DNA from: Brassica napus
Taxonomy: Eukaryota; Streptophyta; Magnoliopsida; Brassicales; Brassicaceae
Direction of reading: 5' to 3'
Length of the DNA: 64,000 nt
Assembly: GCF_020379485.1 (NCBI RefSeq)
Contig: NC_063452.1
Coordinates: 54,961,377 to 55,025,376 of the forward strand
Under the pieces are notes generated by a model. The model searched no databases. It was not told where the DNA came from and saw only the letters and a program-made list of their open reading frames with translations. The translations under genes were made by a program, and so were the position numbers. Numbering within the stretch: position 1 is the stretch's first letter; each line of letters opens with the position of its first letter. Shown here one piece after another: positions 21,988 to 32,932 of this stretch.

Positions 21988-23585
21988 TTCCGAAGATCAA
22001 AGAAGAGAGAAAATAAAAAAACAGAGGCGAGGAAGTGAGAAGAGAAGAACAAGAAGTGAATTGTATTCAAGAAAGAGGAGAATGGAAGAGTTTAATAGAA
22101 GAAAGAGAAGGATAAATTCATTGATCACAACCACCATCTATATCTATCAGACCGAGTTGACATATTCCTAACACATTCACCACACTACACATCTATATCT
22201 ATCAAACCTTAACATCAATGCATTACCTAAACAAAACCATAATCAAACACATTCTGGCAGATACTACACCATATCAAAACACACCATCAATTTATTACCT
22301 AAACACAAAACAAACCTAACACTAACCAAAGCATTTATTACCGAGGATTCAATTCATTTTAAACAAGATTCAACATCAATCGCAAGTTAATCAAATACAC
22401 AAGAGTACAAGACAATGCTTTATTCTATTGGACAGAGCAAAGATAAATGTTTACCTCTATCAACAAGCGTACGCCTTTTCTCTGGCGAATATGGATCATG
22501 TGTCTTCATCCATCTATCTACCGACTCAAAGACAGAAAAAAATGAAAAAACAAATTAACAAATGAAAGAATAATTAATCCAATGCATGTACTGAGTCAAA
22601 CACAGAAACAAATTAAAAAACAAATTAACAAACGAATCAAACACAAAAAAAAATTAACAAACGAATCAAACACAAAAACAAATTAAGACATGCATAAGTG
22701 AAAGACTGAAAGACAGAATCAAATGAACAGATTTTTACCTTTTGATTCCCCGGAAAACACTTGGCGTTTATCTGCGTCTCCAAGAGCCACCAATAGAGAG
22801 ATCGGCGTTTATCTGCGTCTCCGAGAGCCACAAATAGAGAGATCGTCGTTTTCCTTCGTCGATGAGATCCACCGAGAGAGACATCGCCGTATCATCGAGA
22901 AGAGCCACCGACTCAAAGAGGGGGAGAAATCGCCGTCATCCTTCGTCGAGCAGAGCAATCGATAGAGACGTCACCTTTTTCCTTCCTTGACGAGAGGAGA
23001 CGTCGCCGAAGAGTCGACGAGAGAAGAGCCACCGAGAGCCATATGAATCGCCTTTTTCGTCGCTGAGAAGTGAGGAACCGAAAAAGAGAAAGAAAGAAGA
23101 TGAAACGAAACCCGTCTCCACTGATGCCCAAACTAATAATTGTGTGCATGTGCTTCTTAACATTCGTTTCTTCGCGCTCCTAATTAAGGGACGTGCCTTC
23201 GGGTAATGTCTTCTTTTTTTTTTTTAATAGCGTATTAACATTAAAAACATGCTTAAGATACCGCGTTGAACGTGCTCTTAAACATGCAAATTCTTTTTTT
23301 ATCAGCTAACATGTAAATTCAAATAAATTAATAATTGAATTTTCTTCTCTTCCCTAACTTTTTCATTATATATATATTACTATTCTATCTAAACATCGGT
23401 CATACCACATCGGTCATTAAAACATCAGTCGTACACGTCATCCATCTAATCTCATTTTGAACTAAATAATCTAAAAGTGGATACTGTAAAGTGAGCTTTA
23501 GGTAAAACTTGATTAGGTACAACTTGATGATCTTATTCCATAGAGGTTGATCTCCTTATATATATTATCTACAAGATGTACGTGA

Positions 23586-24000
23586 TTTTTTTTTTTGGCA
23601 ATAAACGGATGTTCTATTATTCAAACTTGAGGTGGTCTGGATAACCAAACCGGAATAGAACAACCAATAAAACAAAGAGATCTATGAAAAGAAAGGGCAT
23701 TCCTAGCTAGTGAGTCTGCAATCTTATTTTGCATCCTTGGAAAGTAGTTGATCTCTGGAAAACACATCTTGAGAATTTGGATGACCTCCAGCTCAGTTGA
23801 GAAATTTGGCCAAGCTTGTGGATCATTTACCATTGCAATCTGGTCCTTGCAATCTCTGGCAGTCAGAATGCTGTAGCATGCTCTCCATTGCCCATCTTAG
23901 TGCTTCCGATTCCAAGTGTAGTGCCGTCTCGCGCCTCTTTATGTTCTGTGTCCCCATAAGTTGGATTTTTTTCATTCTATCATTTCAAACTCATCCAATT
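23586..24000 (-). mobile_element. 5'-truncated LINE, RNase H end
   Basis: On the minus strand, 23621-23833 encodes the end of a LINE RNase H domain (LKMCFPEINYFPRMQNKIAD, SLARNALSF, then WLSRPPQV). Upstream, ETALHLESEALRWAMESML is readable to about 23960. The T-run at 23586-23596 is its poly(A) tail. A frame break lies between the two parts. No target duplication could be read. Confidence 0.82.
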
Positions 24001-24024
24001 CCACTGAATAGATTTGTATAGATC

Positions 24025-24086
24025 CATGAACCATCCACCATGCAAATATTTCTCGAGCTTAATATTTGCATGGTGGATGGTTCATG
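24025..24086. repeat. Perfect 26-bp inverted repeat with 10-nt loop
   Basis: Arms 24025-24050 and 24061-24086 are exact reverse complements (catgaaccatccaccatg plus caaatatt). The loop is TCTCGAGCTT. Pairing does not extend beyond the arms. As RNA it would form an uninterrupted hairpin. No terminal motif links it to a known transposon. Confidence 0.92.
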
Positions 24087-24293
24087 CATATGAAAGATAT
24101 ACAAATATCTTTTAGGATATATTCATATCCTGATCACCAAGAAATGAGTAAACTATAACTACTAATTCGAACGAACCAATTTGGACCGACACACTCTTTA
24201 ACATATTACACAATTTACACGATATATATTTGTATAGTTTTGGAAAACATAATATTTATAGGGCTTCCACGAGATCTAGAAACAATTACATTA

Positions 24294-24424
24294 TGTGAAC
24301 CATGTGGTCTAGATATGATTCATCGCATACATAGCTGGATTATGTATTTTAATTACAACTATCTTGACAGAGAATCTCATATGGGTGCCTTCAAATATTT
24401 TTTAGCATTTCTATGTACGTTGAC
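24294..24424 (+). repeat. Unit repeat block (gaaccatgtggtctag), copy 1
   Basis: A block of about 130 bp running from gtgaaccatgtggtctagat through attatgtattttaattac and gacagagaatctcatatggg to tagcatttctatgtac. Further copies lie at 25345-25460, 48455-48570, 48580-48700, 48725-48865 and 55030-55175. Copies lie upstream of the protease-like genes and are part of the tandem unit. Confidence 0.75.
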
Positions 24425-24569
24425 AATAATCTAATATTTACTACTATCTTGACAGACAATCTCATAATATAATAGAGTTGTTCTTCGGTTCATACTTTTG
24501 GAATGAATTTGGAGGTTCAACGACCAATAAAATTTTATTATTTCATATTCGATATCTTTTAAAATAAAA

Positions 24570-25210
24570 AATAAAGTATTGTAAAGTTATATTATGTTTT
24601 TAAATTTGAAAGGTAAAAAAATAGTAGTAGTTCCAAAAAAAAAATTATTTTTAAAAATATTTTTAAGGTCCTCAGCAGAACACTAAACCCTAAACCATTA
24701 GATAAACTTTTGGATAATCCTCAACCTAAATCAAAAACATTAAACACTAAATCTTAAAAACACTAAACTCTTAATCCTAACCCTAAATCCCTGGATATTT
24801 AGGATTTAGAGTTTAGTGTTTAATATTTTGTATTTAGTATTTAGGATTTAACGTCTTTTGTTGGGTTTAATATGTTTTACTGACGGCGTTAAAAGTATTT
24901 AAAAAAAAAATTAAGTAACTATTACTATTTTTATTTATTTTTATCCAAAGGTTTAGGGGTTAGGATTAAGGGTTTAGTGTTTTTAAGATTTAGTGTTTAG
25001 TGTTTTTGATTTAGAGTTTTGGATTTATCCAAGGGTTTAGGGTTTACCCAAGAGTTTATGATTTAAAATTTAGGATTTAGTGTTTTGCTAACGACGTTAA
25101 AAATATTTTAAATTTTATTTATTTATTTGTAACTACTACTATTTTTTATTTTATTGTTTACCTTTTAATTTTAAAAACAAAAAATAGCTTGACAATATTT
25201 TGTTTTTTTT
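24570..25210. mobile_element. Foldback element built from telomere-like repeats
   Basis: The outer parts form an inverted repeat: aaaggtaaaaaaatagtagtag at the left mirrors actactattttttat then ttgtttacctttt at the right. The interior has degenerate CCCTAAA-type repeats on the left (24680-24795) and the complementary TTTAGGG-type on the right (24790-25090). There is no ORF. Termini and target duplication are unclear, so the limits are approximate. Confidence 0.65.
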
Positions 25211-25344
25211 TCTAAAAAATATCCAATATAAATTAACAAAATCCTATTGATTGTTGAACCGGTTCACCCTAGGAGGTTTATCCTAGGAGGTTCACCCCAG
25301 GAAGTGAACCCAAGAATAATTCAATAAAATATACACATATTTTG

Positions 25345-25760
25345 TAAACCATGTGGTCTAGGTATCATTCATCGCTTACATAAACGCATTATGAATTTTA
25401 ATTACTATTGTCTCGACAGAAAATCTCCCATGGATTCCTACACAGATTTTCTAGCATATGAGATCTGACCATTTAGTAGACTAGTAATGATAATAACAAT
25501 AATATAACACTGGTATATCATTTGATAAACAGTTCCATGGTCGTTAGATTCATTTGCTGATCCACAGAAAAAGTAAGTTGACTCTATCAATCCTCATAAG
25601 AGACCCGATGCATAGTAGGTTCACGAATATAAAACAAACAACCCATGTATTAGAGTCCCAAGCTACAAGTATAAGAAACAAGCCCAATACAAGCCTAAAG
25701 AAATCCCAGCAAATCCATTGTTTGTAAGATTTCCTAGCAAATCCATTGTTCAAGCTTAAT
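25345..25760 (+). repeat. Unit repeat blocks upstream of copy 3
   Basis: 25345-25460 is another gaaccatgtggtctag-type block. 25545-25760 is another gattcatttgctgatcc-type block, shared with 8150-8410. 25550-25561 gives the uninterrupted form of the site into which the Helitron at 55444-58924 inserted. Confidence 0.7.
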
Positions 25761-25805
25761 AAGAGGTAGTATATATATATACAGCTTAATACAGTACGAT
25801 GATTA

Positions 25806-26156
25806 GAGCATATTTATTATAGGTTTCTTAGATTGAGTCTTTTAGCGTAATATAAGATACGGTCTCTTATCTTTTAACTAAAAATCTAAGAACCGTCTCT
25901 TAAATAAAAGATATAAGAGTACCATTATCGCAAGTATTTAGTGGCTATCTTAGGTTAATTTTGATTTAAAAAAAATCAAAAACACTTATTATCATAAGAG
26001 GTGTATCTTAATTAGGGGAAGTAAGCGACGGTTCTTGATGACACGTGCAGGGAAATGAGAGGAGAGAGGCGAGGTTTTGTTTCATAAACGGTTTTTTTCT
26101 TTCTCTCTCTCGAAACCTCTCTGTCTCGACCGAAACGGCTATTCGTCTCCATCAAG

Positions 26157-26195
<39 letters not shown>

Positions 26196-26945
26196 CGCAG
26201 AGGCGATGAACGTTCGTGAGATTGAGAGCGACATCGAAAGTGACGCAGGGAGAGAGATTAAACTGGTAACGTCTTCTCTTTATTCTTCTCTGTTTGCATC
26301 TGAAATTTGACTTTGTTAGTCTATAGATTCATGGTTTTGTTTCTGATTTGGTAAAGTTGTCATCTTTGATTATATCTCTGGTCGTATATGGCTATTGCAT
26401 GTAAATGTTCTCAATGTAGTGTATGTTGTTGGATCATGTGTCTTTCTGTTCTTGATTGAAAGTTTTGATTTTGATTCTCTCTGGAAATTACATGTTTTTT
26501 TAATTAGAGATTGTGTTCAATCAATTATCCATAAAACTTATTAATTTGGTCTCTGTGATGGTTTTGTTGTTAAGTGTTTTATTTTTTTTATTGGATATGG
26601 AGCAGACTACTTGCACGGGAGGGAATCAATGCAGAGCAATTGTCTCGTGATCTAAGGTCATTCGAGTTGAAGGTTAGCAATTTACTGGTCTTCTTTCTCT
26701 ATCACATAGCTTCTAGTTTTTTTTTGTGGGGGTTCTTGAACGCTTACTACGTTCTTTTATGTTCCTTTAGAGACGTTTGTTGGTCTTGACTTGGACTGAG
26801 AAATGATGAATGTTTCTGCAAATCAGTATCAAGCACACAAGAAACAGATGGTCACTTGGAAACAAAAGTGGTTCCTAACTCGAACTATGTAGTGCCTTTG
26901 GACAAGTTCTCGTCCTCTTCCTCCATCACTCGTCCTCTAATTTAC
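25806..26945 (+). mobile_element. Harbinger-type fragment carrying host exon pieces
   Basis: The left end, GAGCATATTTATTATAGG after TTA (25803-25805), resembles the termini of the Harbinger elements in this window. A matching right end was not found; the duplicated promoter sequence resumes near 26950. Inside are a 5'UTR-like segment with a (CT)n run (26160-26190), a short ORF start (MNVREIESDIESDAGREIKL at 26206) ending at a GT, and a NUP93 exon. It looks like a gene-carrying non-autonomous element, possibly truncated on the right. Confidence 0.5.
26606..26672 (+). pseudogene. NUP93 exon fragment
   Basis: The 67-bp segment lies between a splice acceptor (gagcag) and a donor (gttagc). It encodes LLAREGINAEQLSRDLRSFE plus LK, a conserved N-terminal region of the plant nuclear pore protein NUP93 (nucleoporin interacting component family). 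Only this exon is recognisable. The following segment (from about 26827, YQAHKKQMVTWKQKW) does not clearly continue NUP93. Kept splice sites show capture at the DNA level. The match is short but specific. Confidence 0.75.
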
Positions 26946-26959
26946 CGAACCTTCCTAGT

Positions 26960-27794
26960 ACAAGATACAACCAATTTTCTCCAAATTTTTCAAATATAAT
27001 ATACGTATTGTCACTTGTACATATCTAGAATATGCATAGATAGTCTCATTTACGGGCATGCGCTTAAGAATGCCCTAATTCTAACAGTACAACAGCAAAT
27101 ATTTAATGTGCTCAAAGCGTTAAAGAATACTTATAAAATCTAAATATTTTGATTTTCTTAAATGTAAATTTTATTTTACATCTATAAATACATAGGTTGC
27201 ATGGAAACTCAAGATAGTCTGTTTCACATTTCAGAAACGTTTCGGAATCGGAAACTCGTGGAAACTCATTAGAAACTCGTTTCTTGAAAATTTCATTTTG
27301 GAAACTCAATAAAAAATTGTGTTTCCACTTTAGAAACTTGTTACTCTGATTTGGAAACGTGAAGAAAACTTTTTAAAATAAATTTTGTAACTTATATATT
27401 TATTTTGAGTTAAACTACTTAATATTTATGTATTGGACATTTGCTATTTTTAAAATTTAATATGATTTCGAATGTTTAACTAATACTTGTTTCATTTTCG
27501 TATTGTTAACATAAAACTGCCATGTGTTTATTTATATTCTTAGATAAACCAAACAAAAGAAAACAATTATACTCACATTTTAATCATTCATATATATATA
27601 TATATATATATTTATAACATTTCCAAAACTTTTTTAAAATAACGTTTCCACGTTTAGAAATGTTTCGGTTTCCGATTCCATGTAACCTAGATAAATACCA
27701 CCACACATCTATATATCCATCTTCATCGATCTTCATCGCAAACAAATTATCACAAAAAAAAAACCTAAGAAGCACAAAGATGGGGGGCTTTTTG
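26960..27794 (+). pseudogene. Protease-like copy 3: promoter, 5'UTR and first codons only
   Basis: 26960-27192 and 27690-27779 match the promoter and 5'UTR of the other copies (TATA-like tctataaata at 27181-27190, ttcatcgcaaacaaa, then cacaaagATG at 27780). The coding sequence starts ATG GGG GGC, corresponding to MGG in copies 2, 4 and 7, and then changes abruptly to unrelated DNA. A MITE-like sequence (27193-27690) interrupts the leader. No later exon of this copy was found before the promoter of copy 4. Confidence 0.75.
27193..27690. mobile_element. MITE-like element in the leader of copy 3
   Basis: The ends AGGTTGCATGGAAACTC and, inverted, AGGTTACATGGAATCGG form an imperfect inverted repeat. 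The flanking leader sequence reads through in copies 2 and 7 without it. The interior is rich in gaaactcg / cgtttc motifs and has a (TA)n run at about 27590-27611. The family is unknown. Confidence 0.6.
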
Positions 27795-29480
27795 CAAATA
27801 TGACTCAAAACTTAAAGTCAAACACAAACTAACCCATGTTTTTTTGGAACTTTGACTTGCCTCTTTCACCCCCAAAGTTCAGATTATTCACGAAAATGCC
27901 ATCACCTTTTTTTTTTTGAAAATGCATATTTTACTCTATCACCCTCATCTTCCTCAAGTATTCACAATATTGTCATTGCCATCAATACACCAACCACCAT
28001 GAACAACCAATTTGAAGCTCTTAATGCACCTAAAAATTGATTTACACTATTTCTTTTTCAATTCTTATGAACCAAAAACAACATCTCTTTACTTTCTCTC
28101 CATATTCATCGGAAAAGAACCCAAGATTTTGATTCTAAAATTTTTATGGTTCATAGAGCCATTGAAGCTTATACGATTCTTGGTGGGTAACTTTTGTTTG
28201 AGATTATGGGTGCTTGGAGAAGATTTTTGTGTGCTAAACAAATTATCTCACTAGTTGAAACTATGAAATTAGTTTTTTTCCAGATCTGTTCGTCCAGACG
28301 AGTAGACGACTTGCATGGAAGTTTTCTGGTCAATGCAGAGGTTAATTTTGCAATTGACTTTTAAATGTGTTTTTCTAGACGACTTACATGGAAGTCATCC
28401 ATCTTTGTTTGTTAAAAAAAAAAAAATCGAGACGACTTCAATGTAAGTCGTCTAAGGTAAACGGGTTAGTTTTGAATTTGACCGGATTGTGCAGAAATTT
28501 GACTTTTCCTGGACGACTTATCCAGTAGAAAATTAAAAAATCAATATTTTATTATACCTAGACGACTTCCATGTAAGTCGTCTCAGGTTAGTTTTGCAAT
28601 TGAAAAATAAAACAAAAAAAAATTATTTTTGTCTAGACGACTTACACGGAAGTCGTCCATCAGACGACTTCCACGAAAGTCATCTATGATTTTATTCCGA
28701 GATTCTGGTCAAACCTTGCTTATCTTGGATGACTTCCATGTAAGTCGTCGGACAGACGACTTCTGTGTAAGTCGTCTAGAAAAAAAATTGTTTTATTTTT
28801 CAATTGCAAAACTAACCTGAGACGACTTACATAGAAGTCGTCTAGGTATAACAAAATATTGATTTTTTAATTTTCTACTAGACGACTTCCATGTAAGTCG
28901 TCCAGGAAAAGTCAAATTTCTGACACAATCCGGTCAAATGCAAAACTAACCCATTTTCCTTAGACGACTTACATGGAAGTCGTCTCGATTTTTTTTTAAC
29001 AAAAAAAGATGGACGACTTCCATGTAAGTCGTCGAGGTTAAAAATCAATTGCAAAATTAACCTAAATGGACGGCTTCCTAGAAGTCTACCAGACGACCTC
29101 CGTGGAAGTCGTCTGTGTCAATGTTTAATAAACTTTCATTTTCTCTAAAACTATAAAAAAAATTTAATTTTTTTTTGTTAATTCATGTATATTAGTCAAT
29201 ATTGGGGCTACTGAATGAAATTTATAACTTAATTGGTGATATTTATAAGGTTACCAACATTCATGCTTAGAAAAATTTCTAGCTAATTGAGAAGACTTCC
29301 GTGGAAGTCTTCTACGTTAGTTTTTGTAAATTTGTTAAGTAACTTTAAGATATGTTTATTTAATTTTCAAAAGTGTTAAGTAACTTCGAGAATATCAAGT
29401 AACATGGTTTAATGTGTCTTCTCAGATCATAAGATATACTTTTTACTTATATATCTAGTGAAAATGTTCTAGCTTTGAAC
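27795..29480. mobile_element. Unclassified element with repeated gacgactt...aagtcgtc palindromes
   Basis: It begins right after the third codon of copy 3 (ctttttgcaaatatgactc). It holds about 16 copies of a short palindrome of the form AGACGACTTCCATGTAAGTC with its partner half, between 28284 and 29315, most inside a large inverted repeat. No ORF with known domains is visible. The right end could not be fixed. It may be a Mutator-like or other MITE-type element. Confidence 0.5.
28340..29062. repeat. Long imperfect inverted repeat (arms of about 340 bp)
   Basis: The left arm starts ggttaattttgcaattgac (28340) and the right arm ends with its complement, caattgcaaaattaacc (29062). Matching sub-blocks lie in mirror order: ggtttagttttg-type spacers, gaaatttgacttttcctgg, aaaattaaaaaatcaatatt, and ggttagttttgcaattgaaa. 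The centre is near 28700-28720. A transcript would fold into a long hairpin. Confidence 0.88.
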
Positions 29481-30000
29481 TTATGTATGTTTTATCTTTT
29501 GTGAATTTGATGGTAGATCGATGAAGAAGAGAAGCTCCACTGGTGGCTTGATGAAGCAGAGAAGCTCCGGTGGAGGCTCGAGGAAGAAGAGAATCTCCGG
29601 TGGTTGATCGAGAAGATAAGAAGCTCCGGTGGTTCTGCGAAGACAAAGAGAGGCTTCGGTGGTGGAAAGAAAAGGAAGAGAAGCTCCTCTGCTGGAACTC
29701 GAACATGATGTGGTCACCAGAAGCATTGTCGCATGTCGGACATCAACGGCCATCATCGGAGCTCCATTTCTTCCCACGGGCATCGTTGAGCTCCATCGTG
29801 TTTCACTCTTTTTTTCAGGTGAAGACAGCGAAGCGTCGAGATGCGGTTGAGGTGGGCCATCCCGCTTTAAACCCGGTACCGCACAAGTTCAGTCCCGCAA
29901 GGCCCGCTATTTTGCGGGCAATGAATCCCTAGACCCAAACCCGCCCCGCATCAACTCCTAACGGGTCTGGCCCGCGGTCCAATATCCAGTTTGACATCTC
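29481..30000 (+). other. Short coding-like repeats and GC-rich transposon end
   Basis: 29520-29690 repeats a unit like agaagctccggtgg, encoding KKRSS-GG-type peptides. The frame is interrupted by stops at about 29605. 29845-29995 is rich in gcccgc / gcgggc motifs and looks like the terminal region of an old hAT-type element. No functional ORF can be supported. Confidence 0.4.
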
Positions 30001-30379
30001 TAAACATAATGAACCATAAAACAATCAAATCTCTAAACCCGATTGACTTAGGTGTTTGCAGCTGAAACAACTAAACCGCATCCACCATGGTTTTACGTCT
30101 TTTTTTTCCCGTTCACGACTTATGGTTTGCCCATGCATCTCCTTAACACTTGTTGATGGCTGAACATGTCTTTCTCGAAGAATTCTTTTTTTCTAAAGGT
30201 GTAATGAGATCTACCGAATCCATATTTTTGTGATCTGATGAATTTTCTTCTTCCTCCACATTGACCCTTTTTCTTTGAAACACAGAGAAATTCTTCCTCC
30301 ACAATAACCAATAAAGTAAACTTGTTAGAACCAAAATTGGGCTCAGCTATTCTACTACCATCCGCCCACAATATATATG
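30001..30379. other. Unassigned DNA left of copy 4
   Basis: A minus-strand reading frame covers 30120-30395 but has no recognisable motif. It lies next to the duplicated upstream block and is most likely chance. Confidence 0.3.
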
Positions 30380-30990
30380 ATGAGTTAGTTGTCAAAGACT
30401 CATCTAGATGAGCAATGAGTTAAGTTGCTGGTGAATTTGAAACGCATTGACATGAGCTTAAAACTTAAGGTATGATGGTTATTACTCGAGTTGTATGTAT
30501 TTGTTTATATATAACAATTTCACGATCCAGCAAGAGTATATATTGCTAATTTTAGATCAGGTACCAGAAGTTAACTAAGAAAATATGAAGTAGCTCCTGC
30601 GCGAATTATATTAATACTTTTTTGAAATATTTTGATACTTGAGCAGAGCTTAAATGTTTAATGAAATTATCCTCCAGGAACCACCAACATTTCTCTAATT
30701 TTCAAATATAATCTAGCTGTTGTCAGGTGTATATATATCTGTCAGTATGCATAATTAATAGTGTCTTTTTGAGGGAATGCATATAATTTAAACACTAGAG
30801 AGAAAAACATTAAACGTGCTCAAAACATTAAAGAATACTACTCCAGATCTACCTATATTTTCATTTCTTAGATACATAGTTTACTTTACTATATACCAGA
30901 CATCTTTAATAGTCCATCTTCATTCGCAAACAGACAATCACATTCATTGCCGTTTTACACAAGTAAACCAAAAAGCCCTAGAGAACAAAG
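30380..30990 (+). promoter_or_regulatory. Promoter and 5'UTR of copy 4
   Basis: 30395-30520 matches 8940-9080 (atctagatg-gcaatga, aaacgcat-gacatga). The G-box position reads tcaggtgta (30725), so the G-box is lost. The conserved block aaacgtgctcaaaacatta (about 30815-30834) is kept, and a weaker TATA (actatatacc) lies near 30890. The leader ends caaagATG at 30991. Confidence 0.6.
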
Positions 30991-31923
30991 ATGGGTGGCG
31001 TTACGCACCTCATCGTCTTCCTCTCCATGTTTTCCGCCATAACTCTGATGTCAGAAGCCCAGTACCTTCTTGCCGTCACCAAAGACGAACCCTCCAGACA
31101 ATATTACACCACTGTCTACATCGGATCCGCCGCAATGACGTCTCCCGTTAACCTCCTCATCGATCTCGGAACCAACCTAACGTGGCTCAACTGCCGCAAA
31201 ATCAAATCTCTATCAACACTTGGCCTCGTCACTTGCAAGAGCTCCACCTGCAAATCAATCCCCGGCAATGGCTGCGACAGAAACACCTGTCTTTACAGGC
31301 AACCAAGGCCTCTCGGTAAAAACACCGTAGTGACCACCGGCCGTGTAGTTCAAGACAACGCCACCATCTTCACTACAGAAGGCGGACAACCAGTCCACAT
31401 TGCCCCTTCCCGCCGCTTTACATTCTCCTGCGCCGTCGACAAATACCTCCAAGGCATGGCCCCTCCCATTGCCGGAGTTCTGGCTCTTTCTCCGGGAGAG
31501 TTTCCGTTCTGGAGACAGATGACGTCAGCCTTTAATGTCATCCCGAAGTTTTCTCTCTGCTTGCCTTCTTCCCGCTACGGGTACTTCTTTATGGGCACCC
31601 CGTCGTTGGGTGGGAAAAAAACCGTTCCGATGACTTCGACAACGTTGAAAATTGACTCGGGAAAATATCTAATCTCCGTTAGGTCGATCTACGTTGACGG
31701 AGTTCCATTAACCTTGGACCCAAGTTTGCTCGAGGGCGGAGCCCAGCTCAGTACAGTGGTTCCATTCACCGTACTTCAAACCGATATTTACAACGCTCTT
31801 GCTCAGTCTTTTACGCTTAGGCAACGGTATTATATGACAAAACTATTTTATCTAATGAGCTGATAAATTTGATTTTTGATATTCGATTTCAAATACTCAT
31901 TCCTTCCGGTTTTTTAATATTTA

Positions 31924-32296
31924 GGGGGTGTATATTCAACCGAAAATTTTAGGTGATTTGTATTAAAATGATAAATCTACTTTTATTCAAACATGAATTT
32001 AAAAAAAAAAAACACATTTAAAATTCACTGTTATTGAACTTAAAATTCCGTAGAGTACTCTAAAATCTACTGTTATTGAAAATATTTTAAGTTGTGGAGT
32101 TTTAAAATTTTCAGGTGATTTTAGGGTGTTTGAGTGGAGTTTCTTAATTAAAATAATTAAAACCTAAATCACATGATTTTAGGTTATATTCTAGAGTGGA
32201 TTAACAAAAATTACATAAATCTCTGTAACTTATTGAAATCATCTAAAACTCCATTAAAAACAAATCACCTCAAATGTTATATTGAATACACCTCCT
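31924..32296. mobile_element. MITE in the intron of copy 4
   Basis: The left end GGGGGTGTATATTCAA and the inverted right end AGGAGGTGTATTCAAT are terminal inverted repeats; the similarity continues inward with aggtgatttgt. TTA flanks both sides (31921-31923 and 32297-32299), suggesting a PIF/Harbinger-type MITE. It is absent from the intron of copy 2. Confidence 0.75.
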
Positions 32297-32299
32297 TTA

Positions 32300-32932
32300 A
32301 CGTTAAAGTTAATTTTTGTTCAAATATTTTCAATTTTCTTTCTCAAAAAACAAAATTCAGTGTTAAATTTATTAAACTTTAATAAATACCCAAGGATATC
32401 ACTAAAAATTTTTTATCATAAATATACATAAATAATTAAAATTTAAAATAATAATTCTAAAAATATTTCAAAAACGAGCTTCGGATTTCAAAATAAAAAT
32501 CAAAAAATATTTGATTTTTTTAAAGAAACATTATATTTTTAATTTTTATTTTTATAGAAATATTTATTTATATTTTTATATAGAGTAAATGTATAGTTGT
32601 CATTTACCTATTCAATAAAATATTTTTGGTCATTTTTCTTACTTGTGTGATATTTTGGTCAAAATACGTTTTTTGGGTCTTTCGGTAATTCTAATTCTCC
32701 CATTAACTTTCATTGTTATTATATTTTGCTGTTTATTTTGTTATTTGTGAGGTTATAGTTAGGTGAATTGAACAAATGATGTTTTGTTAATAAAATATAT
32801 AAAACTAAAAGTTTTCTTAATCTATATACACAATCTTAAATCTTCATATAATAAAAAAAAACTGAGAGTGTATTTAAGTATATTAAGTCTACTAATCTCA
32901 TCTTTGTTTGGGTTTTAAATTTGTTTTCACAG
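32300..32932 (+). other. Rest of the copy 4 intron
   Basis: AT-rich. The last 170 bp match the intron of copy 1 (340-481 plus 1308-1368), and the final 50 bp before the acceptor match copy 2. Confidence 0.55.

Larger units (their letters stand above)
18649..23277 (-). mobile_element. PIF/Harbinger element A (degenerate)
   Basis: The 4.6-kb element is flanked by TTA on both sides (18646-18648 and 23278-23280). The termini GAGCATGTTTATTGG and, inverted, GAGCACGTTCAACGC form short imperfect inverted repeats. It has the two-gene layout of Harbinger: Myb-like ORF1 (21137-21987) and transposase (18970-20267), both on the minus strand and both frameshifted. The spacer between them holds three blocks of minisatellite. 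From 22000 to 23277 lies the 5' leader with no clear ORF. Confidence 0.88.

Noticed and set aside
22637..23163. Short ORFs in the leader of Harbinger A
   Set aside because: Arg/Ser-rich frames on both strands made by a repeated cgagagagacatcg-type motif; the homologous region of element B has no matching protein.
28284..29315. Regularly recurring palindromes that resemble a CRISPR array
   Set aside because: This is plant nuclear DNA; spacings are irregular, the repeats are variable, and the pattern is explained by a large inverted repeat in a transposon-like element.
29455..29932. Overlapping ORFs on both strands with Ser/Leu-rich or Arg/Glu-rich products
   Set aside because: They are translations of a short DNA repeat (agaagctccggtgg) in different frames; none has a domain or clear gene context.
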